From the NCBI GenBank assembly GCA_051656905.1, contig JBOFJQ010000002.1:12350-76349 (forward strand): DNA of 64,000 nucleotides, read 5' to 3'. A model generated the notes under the pieces. That model had not been told where the DNA came from and did not search any database. It was given only the letters and a program-made list of their open reading frames with translations. Both the position numbers and the translations under genes were made by a program. Below, piece by piece: positions 24,994 through 33,913 of the stretch. The stretch is from JAGNZR01 sp051656905 (lineage in GTDB: Bacteria > Fusobacteriota > Fusobacteriia > Fusobacteriales > Fusobacteriaceae). Numbering within the stretch: the stretch's first letter is position 1; each line of letters starts with the position of its first letter.

Positions 24994-25755
24994 ATGAAAA
25001 AATTATCGTTAATTATATGCTTTGCACTATCTATGCTTTTTGTAGGTTGTGGAAAAAAGAATGAAGTACCTAAAGATACAAATGCTGAAAAAGTAGCTAC
25101 AAAAAAAGTTTTTTACGTTGGAACAAATGCTGAGTATGCCCCTTTTGAATATCTTGAAAATGATAAAATTGTAGGTTTTGATATAGATCTTTTAGAAAAA
25201 ATTGCTGAAAAAGTTGGATTTGAATTAAAATGGAGTAATACTAGTTTTGATGGGTTAATCCCCGCTCTTCAAAGTGAAAAACTAGACATTGTAATTGCTG
25301 CTATGACAGTAACTGAAGATAGAAAAAAAGCTATTAATTTTTCTAACCCTTATCAGGAATCCCCAGCAACTTTTTTAACAACTGTCGATAGTACTTTTAC
25401 TGACATAAAAGATGCTAAAGGTAAAAAGTATGGTGTACAACTTGGAACTACTCAAGAAATTATAGCAAACACTATTGAGAATGCTGAAGTTGTTCCTTAT
25501 AACTCTGCATCAATTGCTGTCTTAGATTTAAAATCTAAAAAAGTTGATTGTGTCTTAGTTGATAAATCAGTTGCAGATAAATTTGTTAAAGCTAATCCCG
25601 AAATAAAAATAATTGGTTATTTAAACGGCGATTCTAAAGCTATTGCCTTTAGAAAAACTTTTGATAAAGATGTAATAGAAAAAATTAATAAAGCTCTTGA
25701 AGAATTAAAAAATGATGGTACATTGGCCGCATTAGAAAAGAAATATAATATTTAA
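24994..25755 (+). CDS. Amino-acid ABC transporter binding lipoprotein, probably for arginine
   Basis: Family 3 periplasmic solute-binding protein with lipoprotein signal (lipobox FVGC, Cys about residue 19). The core starts FYVGTNAEYAPFEYLENDKIVGFDIDLL, typical of basic or polar amino-acid binders, and contains the two hinge segments GKKYGVQLGTTQE and LDLKSKKVDCVLVD. It is a close paralog of the binding protein at 46698-47432. No permease or ATPase adjoins, so it may dock on the transporter encoded at 47503-48934. Location behind the argG attenuator suggests an arginine or precursor ligand (inference). Start ATG 24994 after AAAAGGAG. Confidence 0.85.
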   Translation: MKKLSLIICFALSMLFVGCGKKNEVPKDTNAEKVATKKVFYVGTNAEYAPFEYLENDKIVGFDIDLLEKIAEKVGFELKWSNTSFDGLIPALQSEKLDIVIAAMTVTEDRKKAINFSNPYQESPATFLTTVDSTFTDIKDAKGKKYGVQLGTTQEIIANTIENAEVVPYNSASIAVLDLKSKKVDCVLVDKSVADKFVKANPEIKIIGYLNGDSKAIAFRKTFDKDVIEKINKALEELKNDGTLAALEKKYNI

Positions 25756-25794
25756 TTTTTAATAATAATTTTCCTTTTATAAATTATTATATGA

Positions 25795-25836
25795 AAAGAT
25801 AGACATATCCTATCCCTATAGAATATGTCTATCTTT
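25795..25836. terminator. Bidirectional terminator
   Basis: 14-bp inverted repeat AAAGATAGACATAT / ATATGTCTATCTTT with a 14-base loop, between the convergent binding-protein gene and marR. Confidence 0.85.
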
Positions 25837-25859
25837 ACTTTTTTATTTTTATACTTATT

Positions 25860-26276
25860 TTATATTTTTTTCAAAAGATTTAATAACTGATTATACTCTT
25901 CTTGGGAAAGATTTTGGCTTAAAAGGGCATCTAATTTATCTAAAACATTAAATATTACTGGCTTTAACTCCTGTCCTTTTTCTGTCAGATAGATATTATA
26001 GGCTCTTTTATCTTGCGAATCTTTTACCTTATATAAAAAACCTCTAGCCTCTAGTCTTTTTATTGACTTTGTTATATTCCCTTTATCAATATTAAACGTT
26101 TGACTTAATTCATCTTGTCTAGCTACTCCGTGATTATAAAGATGCATTAAAAACATTATCTCTCCTGGAGCTATATCACAATTTTGTTCAGCTAATTCTT
26201 TAGTTAAAAAAAGATGTGCCCTTCTAGATAATCTTCCAATAAATTTACCTATTGTATTTCTGATTTCTAATCTCAC
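25860..26276 (-). CDS. MarR-family transcriptional regulator
   Basis: Winged-helix repressor-type protein of about 138 aa. The core QNCDIAPGEIMFLMHLYNHGVARQDELSQ and the recognition segment DKGNITKSIKRLEARGFLYKVKDSQDKRA show the MarR fold. The frame is open to 26318, but that start would overlap the MATE gene; the GTG at 26276 follows GGGGGAA and begins just after the MATE stop. Downstream of a MATE exporter it probably controls that exporter and itself. A half-symmetric sequence (27679-27696) upstream of the MATE gene could be its operator, but this is weak. Confidence 0.85.
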   Translation of the reverse strand: MRLEIRNTIGKFIGRLSRRAHLFLTKELAEQNCDIAPGEIMFLMHLYNHGVARQDELSQTFNIDKGNITKSIKRLEARGFLYKVKDSQDKRAYNIYLTEKGQELKPVIFNVLDKLDALLSQNLSQEEYNQLLNLLKKI

Positions 26277-26292
26277 TTTTCCCCCATTTTTA

Positions 26293-27657
26293 CTATTTAT
26301 TTTCTGGAAATCCATCAATCTCTTTTTTTACAAAATACATAATAACAATTGATGAAAGTAAATCTGCTATAGACTGTGCTATCCACACTCCTGATAGCCC
26401 CATTATTTTTGTTAAAATAGCAATTAAAGGTATTAAAAAAATAACTTGTCTCAATAAGCTTAAAATTAATGCTATTTTAGCTCTTCCTATTGCTTGAAAG
26501 AATTGAGTTCCTACCATACCAATTGCTATTGCAGGCATAAACATTGTATATAATCTTAGTCCATTTACAGCTACACCTAGAATGTTTTCATCACTACTGA
26601 AAGTCTTTATTATATTTTGTGGAAAAATCTGAATAACCAAATACGCTATACTAAGTAATACTAAAGCTAAAATTTTAGACTTTTTTAAAGTCTCTTTTAC
26701 CCTATTATAATTTCTAGCTCCATAATTATATCCTATAATTGGCTGTGCACCTTGTGTTATTCCAAATATAGGCATTAAACAAAGCATAAAAATCCCATTT
26801 ACAGTTGCCATTGCTCCTATTGCATAATCACCACCATAGCTCTTTAAAACATTATTATTAATAATTTGAATTAAACAAGTTATTAATTGCATAATAAATG
26901 GTGAAATCCCTATTGCAACTATTATTTTTAATATTTTGAAGTTTAATCTTAAATTTTTCTTTCTTATTTTCATATTTGAATGACTACTTAGATAATACAC
27001 TAAAGATAAAGCTAATGTCAACAACTGTGATAAAACAGTAGCATAAGCAGCTCCCTTTATACCTAAATTAAATTTAAATATAAATAGTGGGTCTAATACA
27101 AAATTTAATAAACAACTAAAAATCATTATAAATGCTGATGTTTTTGGACTTCCATCTGTTCTTATTGTTCCATTCAAAGCATAACCTGCAATGTTAAAAA
27201 CATTTCCCCAAAGTATTATATTCATATACTCCTTGGCATAAATAATACTTTCACCACTAGCACCAAAAGCTGTTAGTATTTCATCACAAAATATTAGTCC
27301 TACAAGAGTTAGAATTCCCCCTAACGCAAATGATATCACTAGAGTATTTCCTATTATCAACTCAGCATTTTGTATTTTTCCCTTACCTAGCTTTATAGAA
27401 ATATTAGCCGCTGATCCAACTCCTAAAAGCATACTAAAAGCAATTATTATTGTTGTGAATGGAAGTGTTACCCCTATACCTGTAATAGCAATAGCTCCTA
27501 CATCTTTAATATTCCCTATAAACATTCTATCTACAACATTATAAAGAGCACTTACTAGCATCCCTATTATTGCAGGAACAGAATATTTAAATAACAATTT
27601 TAAAATTGATTCCTCTAAAAGAAAGCTATTCCCCCCTATTGATTTATTACTTTTCAT
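26293..27657 (-). CDS. MATE-family efflux transporter
   Basis: Na+- or H+-coupled multidrug/organic-cation exporter with twelve predicted helices in two halves. Characteristic are LLFKYSVPAIIGMLVSALYN and DRMFIGNI in the first half, GSAANISIKLGKG, and ITQGAQPIIGYNYGARNYNR in the second half. The MepA-like branch is likely. The ATG at 27657 follows TGGAGG and gives 454 aa; an open extension to 27717 lacks a ribosome site. It is first in a two-gene operon with marR. Substrate is unknown. Confidence 0.9.
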   Translation of the reverse strand: MKSNKSIGGNSFLLEESILKLLFKYSVPAIIGMLVSALYNVVDRMFIGNIKDVGAIAITGIGVTLPFTTIIIAFSMLLGVGSAANISIKLGKGKIQNAELIIGNTLVISFALGGILTLVGLIFCDEILTAFGASGESIIYAKEYMNIILWGNVFNIAGYALNGTIRTDGSPKTSAFIMIFSCLLNFVLDPLFIFKFNLGIKGAAYATVLSQLLTLALSLVYYLSSHSNMKIRKKNLRLNFKILKIIVAIGISPFIMQLITCLIQIINNNVLKSYGGDYAIGAMATVNGIFMLCLMPIFGITQGAQPIIGYNYGARNYNRVKETLKKSKILALVLLSIAYLVIQIFPQNIIKTFSSDENILGVAVNGLRLYTMFMPAIAIGMVGTQFFQAIGRAKIALILSLLRQVIFLIPLIAILTKIMGLSGVWIAQSIADLLSSIVIMYFVKKEIDGFPENK

Positions 27658-27754
27658 AAAACCTCCATATATTAAATTAAGTGTAAAATACAACTTTTTC
27701 AGGAGGTATTCTATCATTTATCACTTATTATTACAAGTATTATTAATTTCTTTA

Positions 27755-27796
27755 AATAAAAATAGCAACTGCACATTTACAATCGCTATTTTTATT
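27755..27796 (-). terminator. Terminator after the 27.8-28.4 kb gene
   Basis: 12-bp inverted repeat AATAAAAATAGC / GCTATTTTTATT with an 18-base loop; A- and T-rich flanks on both sides. It separates this gene from the MATE operon. Confidence 0.65.
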
Positions 27797-27846
27797 AAGT
27801 TTTTATTAAATTTTATATTTTTTTAGTTATTTTCTTGTAATACATT

Positions 27847-28419
27847 TTAATCATAATCGATTAAATATCTAATTAATTCAACTTCAGGTCTAACTCCAGA
27901 ATCTTCTTCATCTAAATAATGAGCCCCTTGTTCAAAAGCTATTTCGACTAATCCTTTATAGTCTCCAACATAGGCCATTTCAACCTTTGTTACTCCAAAA
28001 TTTAGCCCTATTGCTGTAATCTCTCTTATAAATTTCTTTAAATCCTCAGCACTAAATTTCTGTCTATTCATATAGTCTTTAAATAAAACTATTATATTTT
28101 GAATTTTAACTAAACTCACATCTTTTGGTCCGTATAACTCAGTTAATCTTTCTAATAATTTATCTAATGAAACTTTCATATCATCTGGTAAATCATATTC
28201 TCTATAACTCCATGAGATTTGTCTTGGAAATGTCTCTGTAAAATAATACTCTAAAAATTCTTTTCCTGAATTAAAAGCTCTAACTGTAGATAAACTGTAC
28301 CACTCTTTTCCTTGTTTTTCATACTCTATATCTAAAGACAATATTTTTTCTAAATCTTTCTCATCTTCAAAAATATATTTCTCACTATTCCAAGTTACAT
28401 ATTCCTGATTACTTTGCAT
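27847..28419 (-). CDS. Protein of unknown function
   Basis: I do not recognise this 190-aa soluble protein. It is acidic and mainly helical in appearance, has no signal peptide, membrane segment, Cys pair or known motif, and is rich in Tyr, Glu and Asp. The C-terminus EVELIRYLIDYD is acidic. The first in-frame ATG (28449) lacks a ribosome site; the ATG at 28419 follows TGGAGGAAG. An extended -10 (TGTTATAAT, minus strand, 28464-28456) lies upstream and a terminator downstream, so it is a single-gene unit. It is a real gene by codon use and signals; no role can be given. Confidence 0.75.
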   Translation of the reverse strand: MQSNQEYVTWNSEKYIFEDEKDLEKILSLDIEYEKQGKEWYSLSTVRAFNSGKEFLEYYFTETFPRQISWSYREYDLPDDMKVSLDKLLERLTELYGPKDVSLVKIQNIIVLFKDYMNRQKFSAEDLKKFIREITAIGLNFGVTKVEMAYVGDYKGLVEIAFEQGAHYLDEEDSGVRPEVELIRYLIDYD

Positions 28420-28528
28420 ACTTCCTCCATTTTTATAATTATATTCCAATTATACATTATAACATGAAAAATAACTAGTTTTTCCTTAATTTTATTTAAT
28501 TTTAAATATTTGTATTCATATTTTATTA

Positions 28529-28596
28529 TAGACAATTTATTTTTTTTACTGTACACTAAAAAAAAGAATCCAAGCTATGTAAGCCAAATTCTTTTT
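28529..28596 (+). promoter_or_regulatory. Possible tpx promoter and 5' hairpin
   Basis: TAGACA (28529-28534), 17-base spacer, TACACT (28552-28557). The transcript would start near the hairpin AAAAAGAAT / ATTCTTTTT (28561-28596, 18-base loop). The hairpin could protect the mRNA 5' end or terminate transcription in either direction. Confidence 0.4.
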
Positions 28597-28641
28597 CAGT
28601 TTAATTATCTTATAACTTAATTTATCTAGTGGAGGTTTATT

Positions 28642-29151
28642 ATGGAAAGAAAAAACATTATTACATTTCAAGGTGCTCCCTTAACTTTAGTAGGGAAAGA
28701 GATTCAAGTTGGAGTTGAGGCACCAAATTTTACAGCTACTAAAAACGATCTTTCTCCTATTTCATTATCAGATTTAAAAGGTAAAGTTGTTATAATTTCA
28801 GCTATGCCTTCTATTGATACTGGAATTTGTGAATTACAAACTATCAGATTTAATGAAGAGGCAAAAGCTCACTCTGATATCTTCGTTATGACAATCTCTC
28901 AAGACTTACCTTTTGCTCTAGGAAGATTTTGCGCTAATAAAGGTATTGCAAATGCTATTACTGTTTCTGACTATAAAGAAAGAGAGTTTTCTAACAAATA
29001 TGGTTTCCTTGTAAAAGAGTTAGCTCTTACTTCTAGAGGAGTTATCGTTATCGATAAAAACGGAATTGTAAAATATGTACAATATGTTAATGAAATTACA
29101 ACTGAACCTGACTATGACAAGGCTTTAAAATTAGCTATTTCCCTTGTTTAA
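28642..29151 (+). CDS. tpx: Thiol peroxidase
   Basis: Atypical 2-Cys peroxiredoxin reducing H2O2 and organic peroxides with thioredoxin. The N-terminal FQGAPLTLVG is diagnostic. Peroxidatic Cys63 lies in SIDTGICELQT and resolving Cys97 in GRFCANKG, the standard Tpx arrangement; TISQDLPFALGRFC and EITTEPDYDKAL are also family segments. Length 169 aa is normal. Start ATG 28642 follows GGAGG. It is monocistronic with a strong terminator behind it. A PerR-like site was not evident here, unlike at rubrerythrin. Confidence 0.96.
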   Translation: MERKNIITFQGAPLTLVGKEIQVGVEAPNFTATKNDLSPISLSDLKGKVVIISAMPSIDTGICELQTIRFNEEAKAHSDIFVMTISQDLPFALGRFCANKGIANAITVSDYKEREFSNKYGFLVKELALTSRGVIVIDKNGIVKYVQYVNEITTEPDYDKALKLAISLV

Positions 29152-29207
29152 TTAGTTTAATCTACTAGAAAATAAATATTTATTATAAACAGTTTTATAA
29201 TCATATG

Positions 29208-29240
29208 AAAAAAGAGGTTGTTTTTTAACAACCTCTTTTT
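29208..29240. terminator. Bidirectional terminator between tpx and mnmA
   Basis: AAAAAGAGGTTG / CAACCTCTTTTT with loop TTTTTTAA between convergent genes. Confidence 0.9.
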
Positions 29241-29242
29241 CT

Positions 29243-30313
29243 TTATCTAATAAAACCACTAGCTATTACAAATCTATCTTTATCATATAAAACTAACCCT
29301 TGACCTGGCGTTACAGCCCTTACTTTTTCATTTAACATAGTTACTAAAATAGTTTTTTCATTTAAAACCTCTATTTTACATCTGTGTAACATATCTCTTG
29401 AACGTGTTTTGGCATAAAGTTCCATATTTTCTAAATCTTTTATATTATCAACTGCTAATAAGTTTATATCTTTAACTTCTATTTTCTCTCTCATTAAATC
29501 TTCATTGTGACCCACTACAACTTCATTCTTTTTCTTGTCTAATTTTATAACATAATAAGGTGTCTCACTAGAAATTCCTAATCCTTTTCTTTGACCAATT
29601 GTATAAAATGAAAGTCCATTATGTACTCCTAATTTTACTCCATTAGTATCAACTATTTTCCCTGGATTAGCAGCTTTTCCATTGCTTTTTTCAATTAAAA
29701 ACTCTTTTAACATTCCATCATCAACAAAACAAATCTCTTGGGAGTCTTTTTTTGCGTAAACACGAACACCTAGTTCTTTTGCAATCTCTCTTACTTCTGT
29801 TTTTTCTAACTCTCCTACAGGAAAAATTATATATTTTAAGTTTTCTTTCTTTATTTGTGATAAAAAGTAAACTTGATCTTTTTTATCATCATCCCCCATT
29901 GAAATCTTTCCATCTATTAATCTAGCATAGTGCCCTGTTGCCATGAAATCTGCACCTTTTGATCTAGCAAAATCTAAAAATTCTCCAAATTTTACATTTC
30001 TGTTACAAACCATGCATGGATTAGGTGTTTTTCCATCTATATATTCATTTACAAAGTAATCTATTACTTTATCTTTGAAAATTTCTGTAGCATCATATAA
30101 ATAGTGTTCTATTCCTAAGTCATCTGCTATTCTCTTAGCATCTGCATCCTCAGCTTTACAAGTTTTCATAGTAATTCCAAAAATATCATATCCCTGTTTT
30201 TTTAAAAGATATGCTACTGTTGACGAATCAACTCCACCACTCATTGCTACTGCAATTTTTACTTTTTTATTTTCCTCTTTAAATTTAAATAATTCCTCTC
30301 TACAATTATTCAT
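29243..30313 (-). CDS. mnmA: tRNA-uridine 2-sulfurtransferase
   Basis: Thiolates U34 of tRNAs for Lys, Glu and Gln. PP-loop motif VAMSGGVDSSTVAYLL is at about residues 22-37. The catalytic Cys100 lies in GKTPNPCMVC and Cys195 in KKDSQEICFV; the NPxxxCN and C-terminal substrate-binding segments are complete. A short N-terminal extension of about 18 residues precedes the core. Its 2-thiouridine product is the substrate for MnmH, also encoded in this window. Start ATG 30313 follows GGGGG. Length 356 aa. Confidence 0.95.
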   Translation of the reverse strand: MNNCREELFKFKEENKKVKIAVAMSGGVDSSTVAYLLKKQGYDIFGITMKTCKAEDADAKRIADDLGIEHYLYDATEIFKDKVIDYFVNEYIDGKTPNPCMVCNRNVKFGEFLDFARSKGADFMATGHYARLIDGKISMGDDDKKDQVYFLSQIKKENLKYIIFPVGELEKTEVREIAKELGVRVYAKKDSQEICFVDDGMLKEFLIEKSNGKAANPGKIVDTNGVKLGVHNGLSFYTIGQRKGLGISSETPYYVIKLDKKKNEVVVGHNEDLMREKIEVKDINLLAVDNIKDLENMELYAKTRSRDMLHRCKIEVLNEKTILVTMLNEKVRAVTPGQGLVLYDKDRFVIASGFIR

Positions 30314-30364
30314 TTTTACAACCCCCTTTAAATAACACTACACATTCAAAGTGTGTATTTTTAC

Positions 30365-31045
30365 CTATATTATATTGCTAATAGCTAAGCAATGTTTAAT
30401 TGCTGTTATTAGTGTTACAACTCCAAAACCTAGAAGAGCCAATCCTGAAAATTTTGTAATTTTTAAAATCATTTCATGATTAATTTTTTTTCTCCAATGA
30501 TATAGAATATATGTTGTAATAAACCAAAGTGTTGCTCCACCTGAGAAAATTCCACTAGAGTAAACTAATCCTGCTTCTACTTTAGATGAAAAACTCTGAG
30601 AAATTAATTGATTGATTTCAGGAGAAACCTTTAACCAATTGTCAGAAATTGAATAAACCCCTATTATTACTAATATTGAAGATATATTCACAAGTGATAC
30701 AAACATTGTTGTTAAATAATCTTGAATTAATCCACCTTTTCTCTCTTTTATATTAGCGCCTTCCATTTTCTTAAAAAATTTCTTTACTCCAACACTAATA
30801 AGAAACATTCCAACTACACTTGTTAAAATAGGCCCATACTTCTCAATATCCTCTCTTAATATATTGATAAATAAAAAAGCTACCATTCCGTATATAAAAT
30901 CTACTGTTACCATTCCTAGAGCTGATATATAACCTTCTTTTTCCCCTTCTACTAGTGTTTTTTCCATACAATAGATACCAATAGGTCCAAAAGGTAAAGA
31001 TAATACTAACCCAGTCATAATTCCTTTTACAAAAATTACCATCAT
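30365..31045 (-). CDS. LysE/RhtB-family membrane exporter
   Basis: Six-helix inner-membrane protein of the LysE amino-acid exporter superfamily. The N-terminal signature GIMTGLVLSLPFGPIGIYCMEKTL matches the conserved N-terminal helix with its Pro-Gly-Pro motif. The open frame extends to 31099, but the ATG at 31045 with AGGTGGCGG upstream starts right before the first helix, giving 226 aa. It is 24 bases downstream of udk's neighbourhood boundary and 51 bases upstream of mnmA on the same strand. The exported substrate is unknown; an amino acid is likely by family. Confidence 0.75.
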   Translation of the reverse strand: MMVIFVKGIMTGLVLSLPFGPIGIYCMEKTLVEGEKEGYISALGMVTVDFIYGMVAFLFINILREDIEKYGPILTSVVGMFLISVGVKKFFKKMEGANIKERKGGLIQDYLTTMFVSLVNISSILVIIGVYSISDNWLKVSPEINQLISQSFSSKVEAGLVYSSGIFSGGATLWFITTYILYHWRKKINHEMILKITKFSGLALLGFGVVTLITAIKHCLAISNII

Positions 31046-31123
31046 AAAAACCGCCACCTTTAGCTTTTTATTTCTATTTCTATATTTTACTATTAACATT
31101 AATTTCTTTATTTTATTTCTAAA

Positions 31124-31744
31124 TTATTTTTTTAGATATCTTTTCAATCTTGCTAAAATCATATCAATAGCAATTTTATTTTCTCCACCACGAGGAATAA
31201 TAACATCGGCATATCTCTTGCTTGGCTCACAAAATTCTAAATACATAGGTTTTACAGTCCTTAAATATTGATTTTTTACAGACTCAAAACTTCTTCCTCT
31301 TTCAGATATGTCTCTCTCTATTCTTCTAAGTAACATTTCATCAGCGTCAGTGTCTACAAATATTTTCATATCAAAAAGATCCCTAATCTCTTTTACTGCG
31401 AAAATTAATATCCCTTCAACTACAATTATTTTAGATGGATGGATTATCTCCTTTTCCTCTTTTCTAGAGTGTGTTTTAAAATCATAAATAGGAATTTCTA
31501 CCTCTTTATTATTTTTTAACTCTAATATATGCTTTTTCATCAATTCAAACTCTATTGAATCTGGATGATCAAAGTTATTTAATGCTCTTTCATCTATCCC
31601 TAGATGAGATAACTCTCTATAATAAGAATCTTGCTCTATTAAAATTGCATCCTCCCTAGAAAATACTTTAACAAGATTATTTGCTACTGTTGTTTTTCCA
31701 CTTCCACTTCCACCAGCAACGCCAATTATAATACAATCCTTCAT
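31124..31744 (-). CDS. udk: Uridine kinase
   Basis: Phosphorylates uridine and cytidine in pyrimidine salvage. P-loop IGVAGGSGSGKTTVANNL is at the N-terminus, followed by LIEQDSYYREL, NFDHPDSIEFELM, the lid-region acid IVVEGILIF and the base-recognition RIERDISERGRSFESV. Length 206 aa is normal. Start ATG 31744 follows TGGAGG. The LysE-type gene follows 78 bases downstream on the same strand. Confidence 0.95.
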   Translation of the reverse strand: MKDCIIIGVAGGSGSGKTTVANNLVKVFSREDAILIEQDSYYRELSHLGIDERALNNFDHPDSIEFELMKKHILELKNNKEVEIPIYDFKTHSRKEEKEIIHPSKIIVVEGILIFAVKEIRDLFDMKIFVDTDADEMLLRRIERDISERGRSFESVKNQYLRTVKPMYLEFCEPSKRYADVIIPRGGENKIAIDMILARLKRYLKK

Positions 31745-31946
31745 CTATCCTCCATAATTTTGCTTTTATTTATCTTTTGTTATTTTTTATTAGTAAAAAA
31801 AAATAACTATCCAAAATATTATATCTCATTAATAAATAAATATCAATCTAATATCTCCTCTAGACCTTTTCTTTCTCATATTTTCCACCTTACTAATTCA
31901 TTATTTTCATTTATTTATATATATTCTTTTCCCAATGTTATAATTG

Positions 31947-31975
31947 TTGATTTTTTCCAATATTTACTCTATAAT
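31947..31975 (+). promoter_or_regulatory. Promoter of lepA
   Basis: TTGATT (31947-31952), exact 17-base spacer and TATAAT (31970-31975), ending 32 bases before the lepA ATG. The remaining udk-lepA gap (31745-31946) is AT-rich without a recognisable element. Confidence 0.75.
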
Positions 31976-32007
31976 GTGTAGTAAATTAAAATTATTAGGA
32001 GGGTACA

Positions 32008-33810
32008 ATGGAACAAAAATTTAAAAGAAATTTTTCTATCATTGCTCACATAGATCATGGTAAATCAACAATAGCTGACAGACTTTTAGAAGTTACTGGA
32101 ACGGTTACGCAAAGAGACATGAAGGAACAACTTCTAGACTCTATGGATCTTGAAAGAGAAAAAGGTATTACTATTAAAGCGCAAGCAGTTACACTTTACT
32201 ATAAAGCAAAAGATGGTAACACTTATGAACTAAACTTAATCGATACTCCAGGACACGTTGACTTTATATACGAGGTTTCTAGATCTTTATCCGCTTGTGA
32301 GGGAGCTCTTCTTATTGTTGATGCTGCTCAAGGTGTTGAAGCTCAAACTTTAGCAAACGTATATTTAGCAATCGAGAATAACCTTGAGGTTGTTCCTGTT
32401 ATAAATAAAATTGACCTTCCTGCTGCTGATATTGAAAAAGTAAGAAACGAAATCGAGGATATTATTGGTATTCCTGCTGATGAAGCTGTTCTTACTTCAG
32501 CAAAATCTGGTATTGGAATAAACGAACTTTTAGAAGCAATAGTTGCAAAAGTTCCAGCTCCAAGCTTTGATGAGACAGCTCCTTTAAAAGCTCTTATTTT
32601 CGATTCATTATTTAATGATTATAGAGGTGTTATTACTTACGTTAAAGTTCAAGAGGGTTGTATTAAAAAAGGAGATAAAATTAAAATTTGGTCTACTGGT
32701 AAAGAATTTGACATTCTTGAATGTGGTATTTTTGCTCCAGTTATGAAACCACAAGATGAGTTATCATCTGGTTCTGTTGGATATATCATCACAGGTATTA
32801 AAACAATTCAAGATACTCAAGTTGGAGATACTGTTACACATGCTCACAGACCATGTGAATATCCACTAGATGGATTTAGACCAGCTCAATCAATGGTATT
32901 TGCTGGAATCTATCCTATATCTACTGACGACTATTTAGATTTAAGAGAAGCTCTTGAAAAACTTCAGTTAAATGACGCTTCTTTAACTTTCTTACCTGAG
33001 ACATCTCTTGCTTTAGGATTTGGATTTAGATGTGGATTCTTAGGACTTTTACACATGGAAATTATCGTAGAAAGATTAAGAAGAGAATATGATATTGACC
33101 TTATCTCTACTATGCCATCAGTTGAATATAAAATCAACTTTGAAAATGGAGATACTTTAGTTATAGATAATCCTTGTGAATTCCCAGAGGGTGGGCAAGG
33201 TAAAGTTAGAGTTGAAGAGCCTTATATAAAAGGAAATATTATCACTCCAAAAGATTACGTTGGAAATGTTATGGAACTTTGCCAAGAAAAAAGAGGTATT
33301 TATATAGACATGAAGTTTATAGATGATACAAGAGCTATGGTTACTTATGAATTACCACTTGGTGAAATCGTTATAGATTTCTATGACAAATTAAAATCAA
33401 GAACAAGAGGATATGCTTCTTTTGAATATGAAGTTATCGGTTATAAGCAAGCTGCACTAGTTAAAGTAGATATTTTAGTTACTGGAAAGCCTGTAGATGC
33501 ATTCTCATTTATTGCTCACGAAGATCATGCTTACTCAAGAGGAAGACTAATTTGTGAAAAATTAAAAGATATTATTCCTAGACAGCAATTTGAAATTCCT
33601 ATTCAAGCTGCATTAGGAGCAAAGATAATAGCAAGAGAGACTATTAGAGCTTATAGAAAGAACGTTACTGCTAAATGTTATGGTGGAGATATATCTAGAA
33701 AGAAAAAACTTCTTGATAAGCAAAAAGAAGGTAAAAAGAGAATGAAGCAAATAGGAAATGTTGAAATTCCTCAAGAAGCATTCGTATCAGTATTAAAACT
33801 TAATGACTAA
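32008..33810 (+). CDS. lepA: Elongation factor 4 (LepA)
   Basis: Ribosome-dependent translational GTPase implicated in back-translocation and 30S biogenesis. G1 AHIDHGKST, switch region EREKGITIKAQAV, G3 DTPGHVDF and G4 NKIDLP are intact. The LepA-specific C-terminal domain includes KKLLDKQKEGKKRMKQIG. Length 600 aa is standard. The ATG at 32008 follows AGGAGGG, with a consensus promoter and a following terminator, so it is a single-gene unit. Confidence 0.97.
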   Translation: MEQKFKRNFSIIAHIDHGKSTIADRLLEVTGTVTQRDMKEQLLDSMDLEREKGITIKAQAVTLYYKAKDGNTYELNLIDTPGHVDFIYEVSRSLSACEGALLIVDAAQGVEAQTLANVYLAIENNLEVVPVINKIDLPAADIEKVRNEIEDIIGIPADEAVLTSAKSGIGINELLEAIVAKVPAPSFDETAPLKALIFDSLFNDYRGVITYVKVQEGCIKKGDKIKIWSTGKEFDILECGIFAPVMKPQDELSSGSVGYIITGIKTIQDTQVGDTVTHAHRPCEYPLDGFRPAQSMVFAGIYPISTDDYLDLREALEKLQLNDASLTFLPETSLALGFGFRCGFLGLLHMEIIVERLRREYDIDLISTMPSVEYKINFENGDTLVIDNPCEFPEGGQGKVRVEEPYIKGNIITPKDYVGNVMELCQEKRGIYIDMKFIDDTRAMVTYELPLGEIVIDFYDKLKSRTRGYASFEYEVIGYKQAALVKVDILVTGKPVDAFSFIAHEDHAYSRGRLICEKLKDIIPRQQFEIPIQAALGAKIIARETIRAYRKNVTAKCYGGDISRKKKLLDKQKEGKKRMKQIGNVEIPQEAFVSVLKLND

Positions 33811-33820
33811 TTTTTAAATA

Positions 33821-33855
33821 AAAAGAATGAAGAGACCAGGTCCTTTCATTCTTTT
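33821..33855 (+). terminator. Terminator after lepA
   Basis: AAAAGAATGAA / TTCATTCTTTT with a 13-base loop followed by a T-run. Confidence 0.8.
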
Positions 33856-33913
33856 TTGTTTATTTAATTTTATTAATAATTTCACTAACTTTATTTTTAA
33901 ATCAAAATATAAT

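Noticed and set aside
31760..31981. Small plus-strand frame before lepA
   Set aside because: No ribosome site, AT-driven Phe/Tyr/Ser composition, and it runs through the lepA promoter.
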